Shown here: positions 1-8,170 of the stretch, piece by piece
Position numbering within the stretch: position 1 is the first letter of the stretch
Layout of the letters: every line of letters begins with the position of its first letter
From: UMGS1889 sp900556055
GTDB lineage: Bacteria; Bacillota; Clostridia; Oscillospirales; Ruminococcaceae
Direction: 5' to 3'
Assembly: GCA_902463265.1 (NCBI GenBank)
Contig: CABQEV010000004.1
Coordinates: forward strand, 110,712-174,711
DNA: 64,000 bases
Translations under genes and position numbers: made by a program
The notes under the pieces: model-generated
What the model saw: only the letters and a program-made list of their open reading frames with translations
Told to the model about the DNA's origin: nothing
The model's database searches: none

Positions 1-26
1 TTTCCGATCTTGTCAAATACGTTCAT
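1..26 (-). CDS. 5' end of an unidentified gene (partial)
   Basis: Only the first eight codons lie in the window, reading MNVFDKIG on the minus strand and running off the left edge. An ATG at 24-26 is preceded by GGAGG about eight bases upstream, and a consensus promoter lies further upstream (77-105), so a real gene start is likely. The product cannot be named from eight residues. Confidence 0.6.
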
Positions 27-76
27 TTTAATTGCCTCCGTTTCAGATTCAGCATATTATACGCTGTATATTATAT

Positions 77-105
77 ATTATAGCAACGGCATATGCAAAT
101 GTCAA
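77..105 (-). promoter_or_regulatory. Sigma-A type promoter for the gene at 1-26
   Basis: On the minus strand TTGACA (105-100) and TATAAT (82-77) are separated by 17 bases, followed about 50 bases later by the ribosome binding site and ATG of the truncated gene. Both hexamers match the consensus exactly. Confidence 0.85.
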
Positions 106-158
106 GAGTTTTTTAACATTTTCACAAGATTTTTTTGATCTTATCACAAAGAAAACGC

Positions 159-1478
159 TTAGCAAATATCGGTGTCCCTGACTACTCCGAGGATAATTCC
201 ATCGTCTTCGGGCTTATTTTCGGAATATGACACAGCTGACTCAAACCGCTTTTCTGCCTCGTCAATAACGTTTTTATCGCTGACAGATGTATACATTCTT
301 GCGATAATATCGCCCTTTTCCGCATGATCGCCTACTGTTTTGGCAAACACTATGCCCGCCGAACTGTCGATATCGCCGCCGATGACCGTTCTTCCTGCGC
401 CGAGAAGTCCCGATATCCTGCCTGTTTCCTCGCATTTTATGCCGCTTATGAAGCCTGATCTTGCGGCTTTTATCTCAATAATGCTCTGCGGCTGTCTGAA
501 TTTTTTGTAATCATCTATCACGGCTGCGTCGCCGCCCTGTGCGCTTACTGTTCTGCGGAATACGTCAAGCGCACTTCCGCTGCTGAGCGCGTCATCAGCC
601 ATTCTGCGGCATTCTTCGGGAGTTCCTTTTCCCGCCAGATATATCATCTCAGAGGCAAGAACTGCGGATATTTCCCTGAGTCTTTCGTCTCCGCCGCCTT
701 TCAGAACATCTATCGCCTCCATCACTTCGACGGCGTTTCCGACAGCTTTTCCCAGCGGTCTGTTCATATCCGTCAGGACAGCCGTGCATCGTCTGCCTGC
801 GTGTTTGGCTGTTTTTACCATCAGACGTGCAAGCTCTTCGGCATCGGAACGTGACTTCATGAATGCTCCGTCGCCTGTTTTTACATCAAGAACAATGCCG
901 TCTGCGCCCGTTGCAAGCTTTTTGCTCATTATGCTTGAACAGATCAGAGGTATGCTGTCAACGGCGGAAATGCTGTCTCGCAGTGCATACAGCTTTTTAT
1001 CTGCGGGAACAAGATGTCCCGTCTGACCTGCTACTGCGAAATGTGTTTCGCTCACTATCCTGCGGAACTCATCTGTCGGGAGGGCTGTTCTGAACCCGGG
1101 GACAGACTCCAGCTTGTCGATAGTTCCGCCTGTATGTCCCAGACCTCTGCCTGACATTTTCGGGACATACACGCCGCATGCTGCCGCTATCGGGCCTGTG
1201 ATAAGGGTAGTTTTGTCGCCTACGCCGCCTGTGCTGTGCTTATCGGCTGTAAATCCTCCGAGATCCATTGACAGCACATCTCCTGACTTTTCCATAGCCA
1301 ATGTCAGCTCGGCTGTTTCCTTTTCTGTCATGGAATTGAACCATATCGCCATAGTGAGCGCCGCCGCCTGATAATCGGGTATCTCACCGCTTACGTATCC
1401 GTCAATGAAATAGCGGATCTCAGCTTCTGTAAGCTCGCCGCCGCGCTTCTTTTTTGTGATGATATCGTACATATTCAT
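159..1478 (-). CDS. pdp: Pyrimidine-nucleoside phosphorylase
   Basis: Cytosolic enzyme that phosphorolyses uridine and thymidine (and deoxyuridine) to base plus (deoxy)ribose-1-phosphate in pyrimidine salvage. The 439-residue length fits the family (about 430-440). The phosphate-binding signature KHSTGGVGDKT is at residues 80-90 and SGRGLGHTGGTIDKLES follows at about 109-125, both diagnostic of the thymidine/pyrimidine phosphorylase family (glycosyltransferase family 3 fold). The ATG at 1478 has AGGAG about nine bases upstream. It stands downstream of the SpoIID gene, separated by a hairpin, and no clear promoter of its own is visible. Whether it prefers thymidine only or both nucleosides cannot be told from the sequence; the Firmicutes-type enzyme is usually dual-specific. 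Confidence 0.95.
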   Translation of the reverse strand: MNMYDIITKKKRGGELTEAEIRYFIDGYVSGEIPDYQAAALTMAIWFNSMTEKETAELTLAMEKSGDVLSMDLGGFTADKHSTGGVGDKTTLITGPIAAACGVYVPKMSGRGLGHTGGTIDKLESVPGFRTALPTDEFRRIVSETHFAVAGQTGHLVPADKKLYALRDSISAVDSIPLICSSIMSKKLATGADGIVLDVKTGDGAFMKSRSDAEELARLMVKTAKHAGRRCTAVLTDMNRPLGKAVGNAVEVMEAIDVLKGGGDERLREISAVLASEMIYLAGKGTPEECRRMADDALSSGSALDVFRRTVSAQGGDAAVIDDYKKFRQPQSIIEIKAARSGFISGIKCEETGRISGLLGAGRTVIGGDIDSSAGIVFAKTVGDHAEKGDIIARMYTSVSDKNVIDEAEKRFESAVSYSENKPEDDGIILGVVRDTDIC

Positions 1479-1581
1479 AGGTCATATCTCCTTTCGGCTG
1501 TGGGGGCAGTATATCCGCGGGAGTGCGAACAGTTGGGCTGCGGGGGAATGCTTTCTGCCCCTTCGCCCCTGCACATAAGCA

Positions 1582-1628
1582 GAAACCGCCGCAAAACTGC
1601 AAAGGTTTTACAGTCTTACGGCGGTCTC
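1582..1628 (-). terminator. Probable terminator after the SpoIID gene
   Basis: Inverted repeat ACCGCCG/CGGCGGT with inner pairing AGACTG/CAGTTT lies just after the stop codon of the SpoIID gene on the minus strand. The following T-run is weak (TTTCTGCTTAT), so termination may be partial and could let transcription continue into pdp. Confidence 0.55.
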
Positions 1629-1648
1629 CTAAGTAAAATAAATAAAAA

Positions 1649-3061
1649 TTACTGAACGGTGATACCTGTAAAGTAGTATTTCAGGATCGAAACGTAGTCA
1701 TAGCCCATGTTTGCGAGGATATTTGCGCCGTTCTGACTCATTCCGACGCCGTGACCGTAGCCATAGGTTGTGAATGTGAATACGCCGTCTGAATAGGCAA
1801 CGTTGAAGCTTGCAGAGCGGATCTTATAGCCGAACACCTGCTCTCTGAGCTGTCTGCCTGTCAGGGTGAGCGCTCCGTCAACAGTCACTGTTCCGACGTA
1901 ATTTCCGTCGATCTTGGAGCTTACGACGATCCAGTTTTCAGGGTTGTCGGAAAGAATTATGCCGAGGGATCTTTCGAGATAGCTTCTAACCTCGTCTTCG
2001 CTCATCTGCATTGTTCTTCCGTAATTGGGGTCATTTCCCGCATCGAAAGGACAGTCAACGCTTACGAGATACGGTCTGTTTCCGCCCCATACATTGGATG
2101 AGGATGCAGTTGAGCCTGCTGAAGACGCGCTGTAGCATGCAAGAGCGACCTCGCCGTTATAGTAGCACGCCTGTCCCCACACCTCGGAAACGCAGCTTGC
2201 TATCTTATCGGGAACTGTATTTGCGAGCAGCACGCTTGGGTACTGGCCGTGCTGATTGTTATGCTTAACATAAGAATATGCTGCGACTGCCTGTGCCTTT
2301 ATCGCTTCGGTATTGAAGCTTGTGGATACCTCATTGGCAACGATCTTGCAGACCATAGTGTACGCATCGAGAGTAATGGACGAGCCGTTTGCTATAACTG
2401 TAAGTGTTTCCGCATAGTCAATGGGAGCAACTGTAACATCAGGCTCAGTTTCAAACATTTCGATGTATGTTGTTTCGTCAAAAGGATTATAGTCGCCGCC
2501 TGCGGGTTCTGCCGCCGGTTCTTCATATGCGGCTGTTTCTGTAAAATACATATCATCCAGCTCATATGCTGTCATTGCCGCTGTATAATAGGTTTCAGCC
2601 TCAGTTTCGGGAACTGTTTCCGGTGCGGTCTCGGGAGATGTTGTTACCTCTGTAACTGATTCGCCGATCGCTTTATCCGCAGCCGATCTTACAGTTACGG
2701 CTGCCTCCTCCTGCGGGGTATATTCCTCAAGCGGAGAACTCTCATTTGCAAGCGGATCTTCGGAATCATCAGCCATATCCATTGTTATTATCTCGGGCTG
2801 ATCCTCATCATTTGTCTTATCGGGCACCTGCGTTTCCACGCTGACTGTTTCTTCCGGGACAGCTTCATCTGCGTCCTGCGGTATATCATAGACCGCATCT
2901 TCAGGCTCAGCCTCCGCCTTATCTGCTTCTGCCGATGTTTCTGTGATGCTGTAATCAAGCTCGACATTATCTATCTCACGTACCATGCAGTTTGCAAATG
3001 TATAGAACGCCGCAACTGCGAATACAGCTGTCAGAGCAGTCAGCCTTGACTTATGTTTCAT
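1649..3061 (-). CDS. SpoIID/LytB domain cell-wall protein
   Basis: Exported 470-residue protein. An N-terminal hydrophobic segment (about residues 7-26, uncleaved anchor or signal peptide) is followed by about 190 residues of acidic, Thr/Glu/Ala/Pro-rich linker and then a SpoIID/LytB domain (about 220-470). Visible domain marks are EAIKAQAVAAYSYVK, WGGNRPYLVSVDCPFD and GHGVGMSQNGA near the C terminus. SpoIID is a lytic transglycosylase acting on denuded glycan strands; LytB-type homologues act in vegetative wall growth, so a wall-remodelling role is inferred. The ATG at 3061 is chosen over an upstream TTG (3091) because AGGAAG sits six bases before it. It is the last gene of the sortase operon, starting 26 bases after the stop of sortase 1. 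It carries no sorting signal and ends YYFTGITVQ. Confidence 0.9.
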   Translation of the reverse strand: MKHKSRLTALTAVFAVAAFYTFANCMVREIDNVELDYSITETSAEADKAEAEPEDAVYDIPQDADEAVPEETVSVETQVPDKTNDEDQPEIITMDMADDSEDPLANESSPLEEYTPQEEAAVTVRSAADKAIGESVTEVTTSPETAPETVPETEAETYYTAAMTAYELDDMYFTETAAYEEPAAEPAGGDYNPFDETTYIEMFETEPDVTVAPIDYAETLTVIANGSSITLDAYTMVCKIVANEVSTSFNTEAIKAQAVAAYSYVKHNNQHGQYPSVLLANTVPDKIASCVSEVWGQACYYNGEVALACYSASSAGSTASSSNVWGGNRPYLVSVDCPFDAGNDPNYGRTMQMSEDEVRSYLERSLGIILSDNPENWIVVSSKIDGNYVGTVTVDGALTLTGRQLREQVFGYKIRSASFNVAYSDGVFTFTTYGYGHGVGMSQNGANILANMGYDYVSILKYYFTGITVQ

Positions 3062-3087
3062 AAACAACTTCCTTTCATACAGGAAAA

Positions 3088-4107
3088 TCAATCTTCTTCG
3101 ATATATGTGCCGCCGTTGTACTTATAGTAGATAGCGGGCCACTTCGGATTGGGATTGATCTGGAACTGTGTAAGATCGACCTCGGGGCTTTCTCCCGGTC
3201 TGACCTTTCTTGCAACGATGACGTGTCTTGACGGCTCCCATTCGGTTGAACATGTTGAGAGTGTCAGGAACTTGTCATTTTCGTTCACGTCCGTTCCTGT
3301 GATAATTGTACTGCGTTCGGTGATCTCCTTGATGAATGTTTCATAAGGATACTGATCGCTGAAATAAACATAATTCTGATAATCAAAAACCTTGCCGTTG
3401 TCATGCTCAGGCTCGGTATTGATGACAAATGAGGAAATGATCTTATAAACGCCCTGCTCGTAATTTGAGTTGAAATAGATAACGGGATTTTTCTTGTAAT
3501 AGTTATAGTCCCATCTGTAATAATCCATTTCGCCGAACATTGTGCCGTCAGCCTGGTTATGACCGTAAACGATAAGGTTGTCGGACTGCTCCCAGTCTGT
3601 GAGCTTGCAGCGGTAATCAAGGAAGATAGCGCCGCACTGACGTTTCTGGTTGTTGAAGTTGTGAGTCAGATAATAATCATTGTTATCTGTCTGGACCACA
3701 ACGGTATCTATCATTGTGTTTGGTATCTTGATATAGCCGACAGTGTCGGGGTTGATATTCAGAAGCTCCTGAGCGGCAGGCATTATTTCCTTAGGCTCTC
3801 TTACTTCGGGGATATCCTCGGCAGGCTCTTCAGCCGTTTCAGCCGCAGTTTCTGTGACCTGTGCTTCGGCAGCACTGCTGTATATGTATTTGATATTTTC
3901 CTGCAGCTTCTTTGCCTCGATGATCTGAGCATAATAGCGGATAAGAACGATCACGCACACTATAAGCGCCGCAGCAGCTGCAAGTGTAATGCATTTTGCG
4001 GTGATAGTGCCGGCAGAATCTGTTTTTAATGGAATAAAGGTTTCAACAAAGCCTTTTTTCTCTTTCTTTTTGACAGGCTTTGGTTTTGCCTCATCCGAAA
4101 TTGCCAT
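3088..4107 (-). CDS. Class B sortase, paralogue 1
   Basis: Membrane-anchored transpeptidase of the sortase B family, 339 residues. A basic cytosolic N terminus (PKPVKKKEKK) precedes one membrane segment (about residues 37-58), a 50-residue Ala/Glu-rich linker, and the sortase fold. The catalytic triad is visible: His183 in YGHN, Cys286 in TLSTCS and Arg294 in EPSRHVIVAR. Type II (N-in) topology places the domain outside, where sortases cleave a C-terminal sorting signal and join the protein to peptidoglycan or to another protein. It is fourth in a tandem array of sortases and precedes the SpoIID gene. No substrate gene is adjacent, so the recognition motif is unknown. Confidence 0.93.
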   Translation of the reverse strand: MAISDEAKPKPVKKKEKKGFVETFIPLKTDSAGTITAKCITLAAAAALIVCVIVLIRYYAQIIEAKKLQENIKYIYSSAAEAQVTETAAETAEEPAEDIPEVREPKEIMPAAQELLNINPDTVGYIKIPNTMIDTVVVQTDNNDYYLTHNFNNQKRQCGAIFLDYRCKLTDWEQSDNLIVYGHNQADGTMFGEMDYYRWDYNYYKKNPVIYFNSNYEQGVYKIISSFVINTEPEHDNGKVFDYQNYVYFSDQYPYETFIKEITERSTIITGTDVNENDKFLTLSTCSTEWEPSRHVIVARKVRPGESPEVDLTQFQINPNPKWPAIYYKYNGGTYIEED

Positions 4108-4153
4108 GAAAACTATCCTTTCCGATATTATTTTTATGCTTCACCGATGAAGC

Positions 4154-5953
4154 TTATGATGCTGCGCTTGTTTCCGTATCAGATTCGGACTCACTCTCAG
4201 TCTCACTGCCGACCGATGAAGTCTCGCTGCCGGAGGTCTGTGAAGCTGTTTCAGCCGTTGTTTCCGAAAGTGATGTATCTGCGCTTGTCTCGGGGACAGA
4301 TGCTGAAGCTTCGGTCTCGGGCGGAGCGGTTGTCAGGACTTCTGTCGTCTGTGCCGCTGTTGTCTCCGACGCATAATGCTCGGTTTCAATATATGTATCC
4401 CATCCCTGAGATTCTTCCGCATTGACCGATGAGATTATGTCGAACATATCGTTCATGAACTCATCAGCTGCGTCCTGCTTTATGGTAACATCGATTGTTT
4501 CGGCTGTCAATGCAGGGTCAGCAGTCGTCTGATCTGAAGTGATCGCATCCCAGTCGATATCGCTTGTGCCTGTGTTGAGAGCAGCAGCCGAGAAATCGAA
4601 GCTCTGTTCAGTTTCGCCGTCACGCAGACGTCTTGCGAATATAACAAATCTGGAATCAGCATATTCATTGCTGCACGTCGAAAGAACTATGAACTTATCT
4701 CCGTACTGAACATCAACGGGAGAAATTATCTCATTTCTCTTTGCGATCTCGCTCATATACCAGTCGTAAGTTTCTTCGTTTCCGAATTCGGGATAATTGT
4801 GATATCTGAACACCTCGCCGTTGCTGTCATGCTTTGCAAGGGTATTTGTCACGAAATATGCGAAGATAACGTACTTCTGCGAGCCATATTCGGTATCGAA
4901 TGTAAAGAACGGATTAGCCTTGTAATACTCAGCATTTCTCTTGTAAGCCTTGAGATTGCCGAACATAGTGCCGTCCCTCTGGTTGTGACCGTAGAGAAGC
5001 AGGGTATCCGACTGACCGTCAGCATTGATGTGAGCACGATAATCCAGGAAAACTGTTCCCGCCTTATTGTTTGAACCGTCAAATGCATGGGAAAGATAAT
5101 ACGAATTATCCGTATACTGCACAATGGGTTCATATATATCGACATTTTTTATAGTGAGATAAGCAACGGTATCGGGATTTTTGTTTTTGAGATACTGCAC
5201 CTTATCAAGTGCCGCCTTGTCAAGCGTTTCCTGATCGGGTTCGATCTCGATGACATTGCCTTCCTCATCTATGGACGTAACCGTTTCAACCTCGAACTGT
5301 TCAAGCTCGGAAGTCAGATTATTCTTCAGATCAAGCGCACGGCGTGACTGGATAAGTGTGGAAACAAGCATTACACCCGCCGCAACGAACACTGTCACTG
5401 CAGCAAGGAACACTGTTTTTCTGATTATTTCAAGAACGCTGTCGCCCTTTTCGGGAAACAGATCTCTGATCCTGCTTGATTTTTTCTGCTTTTTATTCTT
5501 TTCTTCGGAGCTGTCGGATACTTCGGGATCCTTCTTTTCGGCTTCGTCCTTCTTTTTGCTGTCTGACTCGCCTTCCAGCATCTCGAAAATATCGTCCTCA
5601 TCATCCGATGAGGCGGTAGATATCTCATCTGCCTGCGGATCGGGAACTATCTCATCAAAGCCCTTGAAAAGGTCTATGGAATCGGGTTCATACTCATCGG
5701 GATCATAAACCGGCTCAGACTTTCCGGGAGTTGTCTCCGCAGGCCTGTCCTTTATGATGGGCGCTTCCTTTTCATCGGAAATAACGCCGTCAGTGCCGCT
5801 TCCGTCATCCTCGGGAGCAGGTGTATCCTCGATAATATCTTTTTCTGCGCCGATCACAGTATTATCTGCATCATCGGCAGCATTTCCTTTGAGCGCTGCG
5901 CTGTATTCCTCGATAAGGTCTGCTGCGCTCAGTTTTTTATTATCATCTGACAT
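4154..5953 (-). CDS. Class B sortase with long terminal extensions, paralogue 2
   Basis: A 599-residue sortase B family protein, about twice the family's usual length. Residues 1-160 form a highly acidic cytosolic region (runs of D/E and S), followed by the motif LFPEKGDSVLEIIRK (165-179), one membrane segment (about 181-201), and the sortase domain with His323 (YGHNQRDGTM), Cys427 (VLSTCSNE) and Arg435 (SRFVIFARR). After the domain come about 145 residues rich in Thr, Ser and Glu, resembling a wall-spanning or glycosylatable tail. The ATG at 5953 (AGAGG seven bases upstream) is preferred to the TTG at 5959. It overlaps no neighbour and sits 15 bases after the preceding sortase gene. The extensions suggest a cytosolic partner and a wall-facing spacer; both are inference. 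Confidence 0.92.
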   Translation of the reverse strand: MSDDNKKLSAADLIEEYSAALKGNAADDADNTVIGAEKDIIEDTPAPEDDGSGTDGVISDEKEAPIIKDRPAETTPGKSEPVYDPDEYEPDSIDLFKGFDEIVPDPQADEISTASSDDEDDIFEMLEGESDSKKKDEAEKKDPEVSDSSEEKNKKQKKSSRIRDLFPEKGDSVLEIIRKTVFLAAVTVFVAAGVMLVSTLIQSRRALDLKNNLTSELEQFEVETVTSIDEEGNVIEIEPDQETLDKAALDKVQYLKNKNPDTVAYLTIKNVDIYEPIVQYTDNSYYLSHAFDGSNNKAGTVFLDYRAHINADGQSDTLLLYGHNQRDGTMFGNLKAYKRNAEYYKANPFFTFDTEYGSQKYVIFAYFVTNTLAKHDSNGEVFRYHNYPEFGNEETYDWYMSEIAKRNEIISPVDVQYGDKFIVLSTCSNEYADSRFVIFARRLRDGETEQSFDFSAAALNTGTSDIDWDAITSDQTTADPALTAETIDVTIKQDAADEFMNDMFDIISSVNAEESQGWDTYIETEHYASETTAAQTTEVLTTAPPETEASASVPETSADTSLSETTAETASQTSGSETSSVGSETESESESDTETSAAS

Positions 5954-5968
5954 TTGCAAACCTCTAAA

Positions 5969-6961
5969 TCACTTACCGTAAATATAGGACCAATCAGGTT
6001 CCTTAGCGTCCTCATTGAGAGTTGCCAGCGATGTATCAACAGTCGGATCCTCTCCGTCCCTGACACGTCTGCCGATAACCACAAATCTTGACGGCTCAAA
6101 TTCATTGCTGCATGTTGACAGTGTGAGGAACTTATCGTCCTCGTTGTAGTCAACGCCTGTGTTTATCGCAGTGCGTTCCATTACATTTTCAATGAATGTG
6201 CTGTATTTCCACTCATTATCATTGAAAACTATGTAGTTATGGTAATCGAAGATCTGACCGTCTCTTGTCTGATACGGCTCGACCTCGATAACGAAGCATG
6301 CAATGATCTTATATTCGTATTCCTCATAAAGCGAAGAGAACGTGAAAGTCGGATGCTCCTTGTAGAAGCTGAAATTCGACGTATTCTGCTTTGTGATCTT
6401 ATAGTTTTTCAGTGTTCCGAACATCTCTCCGCTTGCCTGGTTATGACCGTAAAGTATGATGTTGTCGCACTGATTGAAATCGTAATCGTTAAAATGCGCA
6501 CGGAAATCCGCCATTACAGTACCCGGCTGAGACTTATTTCCGTAGAAATCCCTGTCAAGATAGTAATAGTTGTCCGTTGTCTGAACAACAATATTGTTTA
6601 TCTTTGTTCCGGGGACAGTTATCCAGCCCGCCGTATCGGGATTTTCCTTGATGAATTCTTCAAATCTCGGCAGAACAACAAGCGGCTCAGGCTCAGTAAC
6701 TGTAGTTTCAGGCTCGGTCTCGGGCGGCTCCGTCTGAGTTGTTTCGGCAGTCGTGATGACAACTGCACTCTCATACTGCTCTGCAAGCTCCTTGTTCACA
6801 CGCTCTGCCTTAAGCTCCTGATATTCCTGATATGCAACAAATCCTGCCGCAAACAGCAGCAGAAAGATCACTAATATAACTGAGATCTTCCTGATTATTT
6901 CACCTGTTGAATCTGTTTTCTGCGGGATAAATCTCTCCGCAAAGCTTCTCTTTTCGGACAT
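5969..6961 (-). CDS. Class B sortase, paralogue 3
   Basis: A 330-residue sortase B family transpeptidase. A short cytosolic N terminus carries FIPQKTDSTGEIIRK (11-25), then one membrane segment (about 26-44), a Thr/Glu/Pro-rich linker (65-95) and the sortase domain. The triad is His173 (YGHNQASGEMFG), Cys284 (LSTCSNEFEP) and Arg292 (SRFVVIGRR). The ATG at 6961 has AGAGG eight bases upstream. It is second gene of the operon, 15 bases after paralogue 4. The same SNEFEPSRF block occurs in paralogue 4, pointing to duplication within the locus. Confidence 0.93.
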   Translation of the reverse strand: MSEKRSFAERFIPQKTDSTGEIIRKISVILVIFLLLFAAGFVAYQEYQELKAERVNKELAEQYESAVVITTAETTQTEPPETEPETTVTEPEPLVVLPRFEEFIKENPDTAGWITVPGTKINNIVVQTTDNYYYLDRDFYGNKSQPGTVMADFRAHFNDYDFNQCDNIILYGHNQASGEMFGTLKNYKITKQNTSNFSFYKEHPTFTFSSLYEEYEYKIIACFVIEVEPYQTRDGQIFDYHNYIVFNDNEWKYSTFIENVMERTAINTGVDYNEDDKFLTLSTCSNEFEPSRFVVIGRRVRDGEDPTVDTSLATLNEDAKEPDWSYIYGK

Positions 6962-6976
6962 ATATAATACCTCTGA

Positions 6977-7954
6977 TTATCCGTAAATTACATCCCAGTC
7001 AGGTTCCTTCGCATTTGGATTAAGATATGCCTTGGATACATCGACCGACGGATCCTCGCCTTCCCTGACCTTTCTTGCCATGATAACAAATCTTGACGGT
7101 TCAAACTCGTTGCTGCACGTAGACAGAGTGATAAATTCATCGCCGTACTTGATATCAACGTCTGTAATTATCTGCGAACGCTCCATAGCAAGATTTACAA
7201 ATGTGTCATATGTCTCGTTGCTGTCGAAATTTATATAGTTGTGATAATCAAAAATGAAGCCGTCCCTCGTCTGCTCGGGATTAATTGCAGTTACAAAATA
7301 CGCAAAAATCTTATAGACATCAGTGCGGTAATTTGAACTGAATGTTACAGTCGGATGGGACTGATAGAATTCAAGACTGTGCTTATACTGCGCCAGATCT
7401 CCGAACATTGACTTGTCCCTCTGATTATGGCCGTATATCACAAGATTTTCCGAACGCTCCTTAGCGGTAAGCGTATCACGGTAATCGAGCAGGATAGTTC
7501 CTGCCTTATTGTTTGAGCCGTCGAACGCATGAGTCAGGTAATACATATTGCCGTCCTCATAATTATCCGCCTTGCGCTGAACAACGGGGAGATTTACATT
7601 TGTCCCCTCGATAGTTATCCAGCCTACCGTGTCGGGATTTATCTTCAGAAGCTCCTCGGCAGCTGGAGTTATGGTATCGCCTCCGACTGCGTTTGAAACA
7701 GCTGATGAAAGGTTCTGATATATATACTGCAGCGATGTATTCAGCTGATGCGTTTCGAGCATTAATCTCGCCTCGTTTCCGAGGATAACGATACAGCCGG
7801 CAAGCACTACAACAGCGATCTGGGTAATTATCTTGCTGAGAATTTCTTTGAAGCTGTCGCCTTTCTGTATAAGGAGCCAATGCCCTCTTTTTTTCTTCTT
7901 CTTGGCTTTGACAGCTTTTTTATATGCCGCCTGAGCGGACTTGGACATTGCCAT
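6977..7954 (-). CDS. Class B sortase, paralogue 4 (first gene of the operon)
   Basis: A 325-residue sortase B family transpeptidase. Lys-rich cytosolic start (residues 12-23), then LIQKGDSFKEILSK (28-41), a membrane segment (about 42-60), and the sortase domain with His176 (YGHNQRDKSMFG), Cys280 (TLSTCSNEFEP) and Arg288. The ATG at 7954 has GAGGTG six bases upstream. A consensus promoter lies about 75 bases upstream (8030-8058), so this gene heads a transcript of four sortases and the SpoIID gene. The conserved linker phrase LLKINPDTVGWITI, seen in variant form in all four, marks the start of the extracellular domain. Confidence 0.93.
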   Translation of the reverse strand: MAMSKSAQAAYKKAVKAKKKKKRGHWLLIQKGDSFKEILSKIITQIAVVVLAGCIVILGNEARLMLETHQLNTSLQYIYQNLSSAVSNAVGGDTITPAAEELLKINPDTVGWITIEGTNVNLPVVQRKADNYEDGNMYYLTHAFDGSNNKAGTILLDYRDTLTAKERSENLVIYGHNQRDKSMFGDLAQYKHSLEFYQSHPTVTFSSNYRTDVYKIFAYFVTAINPEQTRDGFIFDYHNYINFDSNETYDTFVNLAMERSQIITDVDIKYGDEFITLSTCSNEFEPSRFVIMARKVREGEDPSVDVSKAYLNPNAKEPDWDVIYG

Positions 7955-8029
7955 TTTTTCACCTCAAACCTTATAAGTATCGCAAAACACACCAAACTTC
8001 AAAAGGTTACAGCAAGTCCATTTATTAGT

Positions 8030-8058
8030 ATAGTACAACATTGTAACCGATTTGTCAA
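8030..8058 (-). promoter_or_regulatory. Promoter of the sortase operon
   Basis: Minus-strand TTGACA (8058-8053), 17-base spacer and TACTAT (8035-8030), giving a leader of about 70 bases before the first sortase ATG. No other promoter-like pair is evident in the short gaps between the five genes, which supports one operon. Confidence 0.8.
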
Positions 8059-8170
8059 GTTTCGAGCTGTTTTATTGTCATTATGCACAAATATATTTTC
8101 ACGCTCTTGCCCATTTCCATAAGTGAAAGAGCAAATTTTCAGTGAATATGCTGTGAATTCTGCCTGAATA

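Noticed and set aside
3061..3091. An upstream TTG start for the SpoIID gene.
   Set aside because: It would overlap the end of sortase 1 and lacks a proper ribosome binding site, whereas the ATG at 3061 has AGGAAG six bases upstream and gives a normal hydrophobic N terminus.
8100..8135. GCTCTT/AAGAGC inverted repeat after thiI considered as terminator.
   Set aside because: The stem is six base pairs with an 18-base loop and lacks a T-run, so it is not convincing.
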